A DNA stretch of 64,000 bases from Allofrancisella inopinata. GTDB taxonomy: Bacteria > Pseudomonadota > Gammaproteobacteria > Francisellales > Francisellaceae. Location: positions 372,001 to 436,000 of the forward strand of contig NZ_CP038241.1 in NCBI RefSeq assembly GCF_012222965.1. The letters are read 5' to 3'. This document shows positions 41,842-49,505 of this stretch, piece by piece (within the stretch, counting starts at the first letter, position 1; every line of letters starts with the position of its first letter). The translations under genes and the position numbers were made by a program. The notes below the pieces were generated by a model. It was not told where the DNA came from, did no database searches, and was given only the letters and a program-made list of their open reading frames with translations.

Positions 41842-42954
41842 CTATTTGACTAATGTTAATCTACTTGAATCTAATTTTTTGCGACCTAATTTTGCTTGGG
41901 GTTTACCGTTTAGCTCTACACAGTCTCCTGTAAAACCTATCTTTACTTTTAAGAGTGAACTACCAACGCCATATATATCAACAGGAGTAGCATCATTCTG
42001 AAACTGTTTGATTTTTTCGTAATCAAAGTTGCCAGAAGCTATTATTTTTACATGGTGAAAACCTTCTTTATCGAGTGTGCTACGTAAAATTTTTATAAGA
42101 TTTGGGTTTACTCCACGTGGATCAAAGCTGCCCATATGCTCAGGGTTTCTCAGAAAATATTTATCAACCATTGTAGGTGAGGTATCAACTCTCACAGCAG
42201 TAAGCTTCTGACCAAATTGGTGAGCTACTTTTAGTGAATCTATGATTACGTCATCATTGTAGTCTACAAGAGCTATTAAAGGTTCAGTTGGAAAAGTTTC
42301 TACATAAGCTTGGCAAGCTTTTATTAAATCACCATTAAAGTTTTGAATTAAAGCGTGAGGCATAGTTCCTATACCGTTGGCACCGGTCCAGGCACCCATA
42401 GCATCGGTAGCTACTTTTTTTATTCCACCAATATTTACAGCATAACCATCACCTGATTGAGTTGTGTATATGTCTTCTCGGTCACCCATGAAAATTATTT
42501 CTTGATTGTCATTGAGTAAATTTACAAGATCAGAAGCATTAGTAGCTAGACTAGTTCTACGTGCTAGTATTCCGTCAATTATACCTTCAAGAAAACCAAA
42601 GACTTTATATTCACCTTTTATTGTTAATACTGGCTCAAAAGCTGATATTTCATCGCCATCATGTAAAGCTTTGATTTCTAATTTATCGTGATTTTTAGCA
42701 AACTTTTGAATTAAAGCTAAAGATTCGTCCACGCCGCAAAGTATAGCCTTTTCTTTGCGTTGAAAAAATTGCAATAATACAATAGCAGAAGAGGGTTGCT
42801 GCTCTAAGATTTGTTGAGTTTTTAAGAAATATTTAGCAGAATAAAATCCTTCTTCAATTTGCCCATCAAAATTAAAAGTTTTATTAGTAAGCCTACTTAT
42901 CTTACCATTTTGCTTGAGTATAAATTCACAATCTTTCATATAATTTAGAAGCAT
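41842..42954 (-). CDS. pncB: Nicotinate phosphoribosyltransferase family enzyme
   Basis: Makes NaMN (or NMN) from the free base and PRPP. The 370 residues show SLATNASDLV near 135, FMGDREDIYTTQSGDGYA, TGANGIGTMPHALIQNFNGD near 192, ALVDYNDD near 232, AVRVDTSP near 260 and the late DIYGVGSSLL near 327, as in the bacterial/archaeal PncB fold. Nicotinate rather than nicotinamide use is likely from the GTMPHALIQ block but not proven. It supplies NadE next to it. A second ATG at 42939 is possible. Confidence 0.85.
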   Translation of the reverse strand: MLLNYMKDCEFILKQNGKISRLTNKTFNFDGQIEEGFYSAKYFLKTQQILEQQPSSAIVLLQFFQRKEKAILCGVDESLALIQKFAKNHDKLEIKALHDGDEISAFEPVLTIKGEYKVFGFLEGIIDGILARRTSLATNASDLVNLLNDNQEIIFMGDREDIYTTQSGDGYAVNIGGIKKVATDAMGAWTGANGIGTMPHALIQNFNGDLIKACQAYVETFPTEPLIALVDYNDDVIIDSLKVAHQFGQKLTAVRVDTSPTMVDKYFLRNPEHMGSFDPRGVNPNLIKILRSTLDKEGFHHVKIIASGNFDYEKIKQFQNDATPVDIYGVGSSLLKVKIGFTGDCVELNGKPQAKLGRKKLDSSRLTLVK

Positions 42955-43045
42955 AAATAGAAAATTATTGTTTATTATAGCTTACTAGTGATTGCGGTGC
43001 ATTGTTTAAAACAATTATTTAAGCAACAGGCTCTATATAGATTGC

Positions 43046-43082
43046 TAGATTGTATTCTCAATATTTATTTCAATTCCGAAAT
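43046..43082. repeat. 37-bp inverted repeat, right copy
   Basis: TAGATTGTATTCTCAATATT and the next 17 bases are the inverted counterpart of 40888-40924 (33/37). It lies in the 370-base gap between pncB and the 43358 gene, which holds nothing else recognisable except the palindrome at 43299-43320. Confidence 0.8.
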
Positions 43083-43298
43083 TCTTTTAATTTTATGTTT
43101 ATTATTAAGTTATTTTATTGTATTATTTAATAAAGTAAATTTTTAAGTTTACATAACTATTTAAAATAAATTAAAATGGTTAATAAATTTTTAATGTAAA
43201 GCGATTATTTTGTTTTGCTTGAAATAAAATTTTGGTATATATGATTATTTTATGAGACTTAGTTCTTGGAAATAGTCATACTATTTATAGAAAAACTA

Positions 43299-43320
43299 TA
43301 GTAATACATACGTATTACTA
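43299..43320. promoter_or_regulatory. Perfect 9-bp palindrome upstream of the 43358 gene
   Basis: TAGTAATAC (43299-43307) and GTATTACTA (43312-43320) are perfect inverted arms around ATAC. No T-run follows. The symmetry suits an operator or an RNA hairpin in the leader of the gene. Confidence 0.5.
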
Positions 43321-43357
43321 ATTGATGGGACAAAGTAGAGATAAGGAGAACTTTATA

Positions 43358-43885
43358 GTGGAATCTCATAAATTCTTTAAAACTAGGGAAGATTTGATTC
43401 AAAAATTCAAAAAAATGGAAACCCAAAAAATTACAGGCACTAGTTTTGATAAACTAGAAATTCCATCTGCCGATATTATGTTGCATCGAAGTAAATGGTA
43501 TAGATTGGAGGAGGTGCCCCTGAACGAAAGAAAAAAATTTATTACTCCAAAAGCTTCCTTAGGGATCCAAAATATAAATGGAAGAAGGATAGAAATCGAT
43601 CTTATGATGCGTGAAGACACAAACTATATATGCTATAACATAAGTTTTTGTGATGGCCAGAATATAGTGTATTATTTATGGGACGTTGCGGAATTTAAAA
43701 TGTTATCGCATAATGCTAACTCTCGAATTGCAATCTCCTATAAAAAATATCTTGAGAACCAGTGTGTGTTCGAAGATATAGGCCATCTGTCTACTTCAGC
43801 AAAATCAATTATTAATAAACCATACACTCCTGAAAAATTTAATGAGAAATTTGGACTGTTGCAAACTAAAATTATACGTTTCTAA
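43358..43885 (+). CDS. Unknown protein sharing a C-terminal module with the broken glycosyltransferase; end supplied by MITE2
   Basis: The GTG at 43358 is preferred because AAGGAG lies nine bases before it; ATG at 43325 has no ribosome site. The protein of about 175 residues contains a block from LEIPSADIMLHRSKWYRLEE to FKMLSHNANSRIAISYKK. This matches LKLPKANIILDRNTWKLTDI to LKILSHHYGCGVAVAYK at the end of the glycosyltransferase-like pseudogene. No known domain recognised. The last ten residues GLLQTKIIRF and the stop are encoded by MITE2 from 43852, so the native C-terminus is lost. Confidence 0.6.
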   Translation: MESHKFFKTREDLIQKFKKMETQKITGTSFDKLEIPSADIMLHRSKWYRLEEVPLNERKKFITPKASLGIQNINGRRIEIDLMMREDTNYICYNISFCDGQNIVYYLWDVAEFKMLSHNANSRIAISYKKYLENQCVFEDIGHLSTSAKSIINKPYTPEKFNEKFGLLQTKIIRF

Positions 43886-43918
43886 CTGTGTTAAAAATAT
43901 TCTCAAAATGCTCATTTA
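43852..43918. mobile_element. MITE2 copy C, left half
   Basis: TGGACTGTTGCAAACTAAAA through TCTCAAAATGCTCATTTA matches MITE2 copies A and B; the first G is T. The element is cut after CATTTA by a further insertion and resumes at 45221. It supplies the stop codon of the 43358 gene. Confidence 0.85.
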
Positions 43919-44014
43919 TAGCCTACTAGTCATAAAAGTAGTACTAACTGAAATAGCTTAAAACCAGCTATTTCAGTAGATTCCGTGGTCAAGCCTGACG
44001 GAATTGTAAGTTAA

Positions 44015-44220
44015 ATTCTTAGTATAATGTTTACTAAGGAGTTAAATCAGAGCTGTTTAATAGTTTTGATTATAACCCAAGCGACCGTCCCGGAATAGAT
44101 TTAAACAATCGTCGTCATCAAGGTACTTGGGTTATCTCCTTAATACGTTTGGATAGTTGCTTGGTTTTAACGACCGTTTACAATCGCAAACATTTATAAA
44201 CATACTAAGGAGATACTTGA
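44015..44220 (+). ncRNA. Candidate bridge RNA region of the IS110 element
   Basis: About 200 non-coding bases precede the IS110 transposase. ATAACCCAAG (44072-44081) and CTTGGGTTAT (44126-44135) form a perfect 10-bp stem enclosing a 44-base internal region, followed by further sequence up to the AAGGAGATACTTGAA ribosome site. IS110-family recombinases are known to use a bridge RNA encoded in the non-coding end next to the transposase gene. Position and structure fit; the RNA ends and guide loops are not determined. Confidence 0.45.
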
Positions 44221-44221
44221 A

Positions 44222-45169
44222 ATGTATCATAATTTTATCGGTATTGATATATCAAAGAATGATTTTGTAGTAGCAATTCATGCTAAGAAAAAGACTTTTA
44301 AATATCTTAATAACTTAACTGGTTTTGATGAGCTTTTATCAGATCATCCTATACTCAAGGATAATTCTTTTGTAGTTCTTGAAACTACTGGAGGCTATGA
44401 AAAAGCTTTACTTGAGTATTTAATAGCTAAGAATATAGTTGTTCACAGAGCTAATACTAGAGTAGTTAAACATTTTATTCGTTCTACAGGTCAATTAGGT
44501 AAATCAGATAATATTGATGCTATTGGACTAGCTAAATATGGGTATGAAAGACACCGTGATCTAGAATGTTATCAACCTAATGATGATAAAATGCAGAAGC
44601 TTATAAAATATATTCTTAGAAAACAAGATATTAAAAAACAGTTAGTAGCTGAAAAAAATAGATATCAAGCACCAGACCAAAAATGTACAAAAGACTCTCA
44701 CCAAAGAATGATAGGATTCTATAAACAAGAGATTATGATTATAGAAAGTTATATAAATAAGTTAGTCGATGATTGCCAATACTTAGTAAAAGCTAGAGAT
44801 CTATTAGTTAAAGAGGTTACTGGTTTAGGAAATGCTACAGCCACATCTTTACTTGCTTTGATGCCTGAGTTAGGAAACTTAAACCGTAAACAAATAGCTT
44901 CTTTAGCAGGAGTAGCTCCATATCCGTATGAAAGTGGTAAGAAGGTTGGTTATAGAAAGACTTATGGTGGTAGAGCTGATTTAAAACCTATATTATTTAT
45001 GTCAGCATTAACTGCTGCTAGAAGTAATGGTAAGCTTGGAATATTTTATAGAGATCTTGTTGAAAGGGGTAAAAAGAAGATGGTAGCACTTGTAGCTGTT
45101 ATGAGAAAAATTATAGTCATTGCTAATGCTAAAATTAGAGATCTAAAAAGAGATTTGAAGGTCTTATAA
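44222..45169 (+). CDS. IS110-family (DEDD) transposase
   Basis: This 315-residue recombinase begins MYHNFIGIDISKNDFVVAIH with the first Asp of the RuvC-like DEDD site. Glu is in VVLETTGGYEKALLEYL near residue 58 and Asp residues in GKSDNIDAIGLAKYG near 100. The C-terminal Transposase_20 part has VTGLGNATATSLLALMPELG and AGVAPYPYESGKKVGYRK with the conserved Ser. AAGGAG precedes the ATG. The frame is intact, so the element may still be active. It excises and inserts without flanking target duplications, guided by its bridge RNA. Confidence 0.9.
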   Translation: MYHNFIGIDISKNDFVVAIHAKKKTFKYLNNLTGFDELLSDHPILKDNSFVVLETTGGYEKALLEYLIAKNIVVHRANTRVVKHFIRSTGQLGKSDNIDAIGLAKYGYERHRDLECYQPNDDKMQKLIKYILRKQDIKKQLVAEKNRYQAPDQKCTKDSHQRMIGFYKQEIMIIESYINKLVDDCQYLVKARDLLVKEVTGLGNATATSLLALMPELGNLNRKQIASLAGVAPYPYESGKKVGYRKTYGGRADLKPILFMSALTAARSNGKLGIFYRDLVERGKKKMVALVAVMRKIIVIANAKIRDLKRDLKVL

Positions 45170-45220
45170 AGAAATTAGCAACATAGTTGATGACGTACTA
45201 CTTTTTAGTATCGTTAGCTA

Positions 45221-45279
45221 TACTACGTGTAAACTGCGCTTTTTCGAATATTTTTGCCTTGTTACCACCCATCTAATTC
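45221..45279. mobile_element. MITE2 copy C, right half (end lost)
   Basis: TACTACGTGTAAACTGCGCT through CCCATCTAATTC continues MITE2 from 43918. The last 18 bases of the element (AGCTTGCAACAGTCCC region) are missing, replaced by the nadE-like remnant. Confidence 0.82.
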
Positions 45280-45335
45280 TGATTATAAAGTCATTCTTCT
45301 TTTGTGATGAGAAACGGATTACGCTAGTAGCTACT
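45279..45335 (-). pseudogene. Remnant similar to the 3' end of nadE
   Basis: AAAGTCATTCTTCTTTTGTG and GATTACGCTAGTAGCTA resemble AAAGCCATTCTTCTTTTATG and GATTATGCCAGTAGCTT at the 3' end of nadE (41100-41145) in the same orientation, over about 50 bases. It points to a former duplicate or to a rearrangement joining the island to the efflux operon. Confidence 0.6.
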
Positions 45336-45353
45336 ACGCCTCTTAATTAATCA

Positions 45354-46826
45354 CTATTTACCAAAGGCAGGATTGTTATAATTAGGGTCACTATAGTTAT
45401 CAACGTTGTAACCACTACCTAAAGCTTGGTAAAGATTAACGATACTTATTAGTGATTTTAGTTTAGCTTGATTTGTTTGCATTTGTTGATTAAGGATATT
45501 CAAGGCGATTCCTGTCAACTCAGCCTTACTAATAGCACCATTTTGATACTGTTTATAAAGTATACTTTGTTGTTTTCTTGTAGATTCTAAAGAAAGTTTT
45601 TGTTTGTTGAAATTTGTGTTATTTGCAGTTCTTTCAGACAGACTATCATCAACATCTTGGAATGCTTTTTGAAGTGTGGAGATATAATCATAATACCCTT
45701 GGTAAAATTGCGCTTTAGCTTTGTCACTATCAGCTAAAATGCTCATGTTAAATATAGGTACAGCAGAAACCGCTTGAGCCGCCCAAGCCCAAGCATTCAT
45801 AGTTGCTAATTCACCTAAAGCTAAAGTTGCATTACCAAAAGTTCCTGTTAGATCTATGCTAGGGAAAAATTGTGATCTTGCTAAACCAATATTTGCATTA
45901 GCTGTTTTAAGCTTATATTCAGCTATAGCTATGTCAGGACGGTTTTCTAAAACCTGAGAAGGCATATTGACTGGGATTTTAACGTTAGCGTTTATATCAT
46001 TAAGATTTCGTGATGTAGTAATTTTTCCAGGATTTTTACCTAGCAATATTTTAAGAGTATTTTGAAAGTGCACTATATCATTATTGATAGTAGCAACTTT
46101 ACCTTTTTCGGATTCTAATTGCTGCTTAATTAATTCTGACAGCATAGGGGAATTAGCGCCTAGTTTATGCTGAGCATTAGCATAACGGTAAAGTAGCTCT
46201 AACTGGTTTACCATTTGTGATTGTAGTTTAAGTTGTTCTTGTGCTGTAAGTAATGAAAAATAAGCTGCACTAACTTGGCTAATTATAGAAAGACGAGTAG
46301 CATTTTTAATATTTTCTTGCATATTTTTGCTAAACCTGGAGATTTCGCCTAGTTTAAATTGTCTAGCTATGTTGATAGTGTAGCTTGGAATTATACCCAC
46401 AAGACCACCACCAGCTAGAGTTGATCTAGGGATGTTTAAATTAGGAATACTAGTACTGGAATTGGTATCAAATGTTTGGGCAATAAACCCGCCTCCACCA
46501 ACGCTAGCTGTAGGTAGCCAACCATAGTTAGCTTTGTTTATTTCTGCGTTTGCTTGAAGAATATTGCCTATTGAGACTTGTAGACTATTGTTATCTTTTA
46601 ACGCGGTAGTGATAAGATTGTTTAATACAGGGTCATTAAATTCACGCCACCATGCTAGACTTGTTAGGTCCCAATCCTTTGTATTCTCAATGTCTTTATT
46701 TTGACTGTTCCAAAGAGCAGGCACCTCTATTTCTGGTTTTTCATACTTAGGACTGAAGAAGCTACAGCTAGATGTAACTAAAGTAGTTGTAATTAAAATT
46801 ATAGGTAGCGTAATTTTCTTTAACAT
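45354..46826 (-). CDS. TolC/OprM-type outer-membrane efflux lipoprotein
   Basis: The 490-residue protein from the ATG at 46826 (AGGTGAG before it) has signal sequence MLKKITLPIILITTTLVTSS with Cys21 as lipobox, PSLWNS-like PALWNSQNKD, WWREFNDPVLNNLI near residue 60 and long helical regions with two repeats, as in the NodT/OprM family. It forms the outer-membrane channel of a tripartite pump with the two genes upstream, whose stop lies 13 bases away. Confidence 0.9.
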   Translation of the reverse strand: MLKKITLPIILITTTLVTSSCSFFSPKYEKPEIEVPALWNSQNKDIENTKDWDLTSLAWWREFNDPVLNNLITTALKDNNSLQVSIGNILQANAEINKANYGWLPTASVGGGGFIAQTFDTNSSTSIPNLNIPRSTLAGGGLVGIIPSYTINIARQFKLGEISRFSKNMQENIKNATRLSIISQVSAAYFSLLTAQEQLKLQSQMVNQLELLYRYANAQHKLGANSPMLSELIKQQLESEKGKVATINNDIVHFQNTLKILLGKNPGKITTSRNLNDINANVKIPVNMPSQVLENRPDIAIAEYKLKTANANIGLARSQFFPSIDLTGTFGNATLALGELATMNAWAWAAQAVSAVPIFNMSILADSDKAKAQFYQGYYDYISTLQKAFQDVDDSLSERTANNTNFNKQKLSLESTRKQQSILYKQYQNGAISKAELTGIALNILNQQMQTNQAKLKSLISIVNLYQALGSGYNVDNYSDPNYNNPAFGK

Positions 46827-46838
46827 AATAGTTCTCAC

Positions 46839-47855
46839 CTATAAAGTATTAATTTTCACAGTTGCACTTGCACCAACGCGTAAAGGATAATTAGGATCAT
46901 CTTTTAAGACTATCTTAACAGGAAAACGTTGGGTAACTTTCACCCAATTCCCAGTAGCGTTTTCAGGAGGTAATAGTGAGAAGACAGAGCCTGTGGCATA
47001 ACTTAAACTATCAACTTTCCCGGTATATGTATGGCTATACATGTCTAGTTTAACTTTTACTTTTTGTCCAGTTTTAATCCTATCAAGATCTGTTTCTTTA
47101 AAGTTAGCATTTATCCACCATTTTTTATTGTCAATAAAACCAAATAAGGGTTGGCCTGGGGATATAAGCTGTCCTTTGTATATTTTTAAGTTAGAAACAT
47201 AACCATTAGAAGGGGCTCTAAGAGTTGTATATCCTAAGTTTAAGTTGGCGTTTTCGGAATTTACTTGAGCAGAGTGGACTTGAGCTTTAGCTATCTCAAC
47301 TTGGAGTAAGGCTTGTTTTAAAGATGAAAAGGCTTGGTCAGATGCTTTTTCTGCTTGTACGCGTTGGTCAGTATACTTTTGAGCGTCTTGTAATGATCCA
47401 GCATCTTCATTATAAAGTTCAACGTACCTATCAGCCATACTTGTTGCAGTTTCAAGGGAGGCTTTTGTCTTTATAAGATTTGATCTTGCTATCGATACTT
47501 GCTCGTTTGCTACAGCTAATTGTCCTTTTGCTTGAATCAAACTGGCATTAGCTTGGGAAACCTTAAGTTGGTAGTCAGTAGGGTCAATCTGGATTAATTT
47601 ATCACCTTTATGCACATATTGATTATTTTGAACATACACCTTTTCAATATATCCTCCAACTTTAGCAGATATATTTATGACATTAGCATCAACATAGGCA
47701 TTATCTGTGCTAGGATATATTTTATTATACATATAATACCCATATATACTAAAACCTGTAACTACAATAATGCTGATACCAATAGCAATTTTTTTTGGTG
47801 AGAACTTTGTTGTTTTATTATCTTTTTGTGGGTTTTGTTCTTTAGTTTCTGGCAT
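46839..47855 (-). CDS. emrA: EmrA/HlyD-type membrane fusion protein
   Basis: This 338-residue periplasmic adaptor has one N-terminal membrane segment (IAIGISIIVVTGFSIYGYYM), STDNAYVDANVINISAKVGGYIEKV (lipoyl half, quoted in part: NAYVDANVINISAKVGG), a long coiled coil of Ala/Gln-rich heptads, and the second lipoyl half with LRAPSNGYVSNLKIYKGQLI. It links the MFS pump to the outer-membrane channel. Confidence 0.9.
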   Translation of the reverse strand: MPETKEQNPQKDNKTTKFSPKKIAIGISIIVVTGFSIYGYYMYNKIYPSTDNAYVDANVINISAKVGGYIEKVYVQNNQYVHKGDKLIQIDPTDYQLKVSQANASLIQAKGQLAVANEQVSIARSNLIKTKASLETATSMADRYVELYNEDAGSLQDAQKYTDQRVQAEKASDQAFSSLKQALLQVEIAKAQVHSAQVNSENANLNLGYTTLRAPSNGYVSNLKIYKGQLISPGQPLFGFIDNKKWWINANFKETDLDRIKTGQKVKVKLDMYSHTYTGKVDSLSYATGSVFSLLPPENATGNWVKVTQRFPVKIVLKDDPNYPLRVGASATVKINTL

Positions 47856-47882
47856 TTTGCTAACCTTGTTATAATAATTAAT

Positions 47883-49415
47883 TTAATGTGCAACTATTGT
47901 TTGAATATCTTCTGGTGGTTCTTTTAATAAAAATGGTATAACAGCTAAAAAAAAGCTAAGTATACCAACTATATAAAATGAGTTTAGATAGCTTAATAAA
48001 TTCCCTTGATGGATTACTTGTTGTTTTGCTATAGCAATAACGGTAGGGTCTGAAAGAGGTATTTTGTTACTCCATGCTTGAAAATTTTGGTTTAGAGAAG
48101 AAATATTCTGTGATAATTCTTGAAAGCTGGTTTGTTGGCTTCTAGATATGAATGTAGCTACAAAAGCTGTACCAACAGAGCTTCCAAAATTTCTAAAAAA
48201 GTTAAATGAACCTGACATATCTCCCATATCTTCTTCGGCGATACCAACAACTAATATACTCATAAAAGGTATAAAAAACATCATCATACCAACTCCTTGT
48301 ATCATAGTAGTTATTACTATATATAATTCATTAGCGGTAGCTGAAAAATGGGCTTGCATAATACATGACACACCAAAGGTGATTATACCTAGGCTTATTG
48401 TTTTTCTTACACCTATTTTTTTTACTAGATAAGCTTGGGTAAACGCTGCCCCAAATACAGCAGCAACACCTCTAGGAGCTGTGATATAACCAGCTAAATC
48501 GACAGGATAGCCATACACTTGTTGTAGCATAGTAGGTAAGTACGCCATTGCTGCAGAAAATAGTAAAACGAAAGTAAAACATAAAAAGCATGCCAGTACA
48601 AAATTAATATTTTTAAAAATTCTAAACTTAACTACCGAGGAATAAATTAAACCTCGCCATATGAAAAACCCTAATGATATTATAGATATAGCAAATAAGA
48701 TAATCATTTCTATAGAATCAAACCAACCATTAGTATTACCATTATCAATAAAAAATTCTAAGCAGCCCACACCTATCGCCATAAAACTAAAACTTGTGTA
48801 GTCTATTTTCATTTTTTTAATTGTAGTAGCTTCCATCATAAATAAAATGATAATAAAAGCTACTATACATAAAGGCACGTTGACATAAAAAATCCATTCC
48901 CAAGACATGTTTTCACATATTGCACCACCCAGGATTGGTCCAAGTATAGGTCCCATGACAATAACCATACTATATATGGTCATCATTTTTTTATATTCAT
49001 CATTTTTGAAGTTTGTTGAGATATACGTTTGAGCTACAGAAGGCAAAAATGCTCCGCCTATCCCTTGAAATGCTCTAAAAATAATCATCTCTGTAAGCGA
49101 TGTAGATAAGCCACACATAATAGATGAGACACCAAAAACTATCGATGAAACTAGCGCTACACGTTTAATTCCATATTTTTCTATTACTAAACCAGATAGC
49201 AATATAAATATAGCCGCAGAAACTATATACACGGTTGTCACATCAGCTATGGTTTCAACGTTTGCGCCAATAGCTCCCATAATCTGTGGTATGGCTACAG
49301 CAACGATTGTTAAATCAACTATTTCTGCCAAAGCAAGCAAGCTTATTGCTAGAGCAACAATAGTGCGTTTTTGACTCCAAAAGCTTTGGGTAGGAGAAGG
49401 TGTAGTTGCTTGCAT
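47883..49415 (-). CDS. emrB: EmrB/QacA-type MFS multidrug transporter (DHA2)
   Basis: This 510-residue carrier has about fourteen membrane segments. Family marks are LAEIVDLTIVAVAIPQIMGA near residue 25, motif A-like GLVIEKYGIKRVALVSS near 80, RAFQGIGGAFLPSVAQTYI near 115 (motif B/C region) and GPILGPILGG. It is the proton-driven pump of the EmrAB-TolC-like system. First gene of a three-gene operon (emrB-emrA-OMF). In Francisella similar pumps export dyes and antibiotics; substrates here are unknown. Confidence 0.92.
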   Translation of the reverse strand: MQATTPSPTQSFWSQKRTIVALAISLLALAEIVDLTIVAVAIPQIMGAIGANVETIADVTTVYIVSAAIFILLSGLVIEKYGIKRVALVSSIVFGVSSIMCGLSTSLTEMIIFRAFQGIGGAFLPSVAQTYISTNFKNDEYKKMMTIYSMVIVMGPILGPILGGAICENMSWEWIFYVNVPLCIVAFIIILFMMEATTIKKMKIDYTSFSFMAIGVGCLEFFIDNGNTNGWFDSIEMIILFAISIISLGFFIWRGLIYSSVVKFRIFKNINFVLACFLCFTFVLLFSAAMAYLPTMLQQVYGYPVDLAGYITAPRGVAAVFGAAFTQAYLVKKIGVRKTISLGIITFGVSCIMQAHFSATANELYIVITTMIQGVGMMMFFIPFMSILVVGIAEEDMGDMSGSFNFFRNFGSSVGTAFVATFISRSQQTSFQELSQNISSLNQNFQAWSNKIPLSDPTVIAIAKQQVIHQGNLLSYLNSFYIVGILSFFLAVIPFLLKEPPEDIQTIVAH

Positions 49416-49505
49416 GTCAAATTTTAAAGTAAATTAAATACAAAAATATGGCGAAAGCTTATGCCAAAAGAACTTAAATGTAAAGTTGGAATTTTTAGTA
49501 AGGTT

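Larger units (their letters stand above)
43919..45220. mobile_element. MITE3-type ends enclosing an IS110-family transposase
   Basis: The left end TAGCCTACTAGTCATAAAAG and following bases and the inverted right end (reverse complement TAGCTAACGATACTAAAAAG) resemble the IS630-like ends at 37987. TA is duplicated on both sides (43917-43918, 45221-45222). Bases 43931-44015 match the MITE3-like sequence at 19483-19589. A MITE3 inserted in MITE2 and then received an IS110 element between about 44015 and 45195; the exact IS110 ends cannot be fixed by eye. Confidence 0.7.

Noticed and set aside
44222-45169. Interpretation as an IS1111-subgroup element from the inverted ends at 43919 and 45220
   Set aside because: Those ends match IS630-like/MITE3 termini with TA duplication, so they do not belong to the IS110 element itself.
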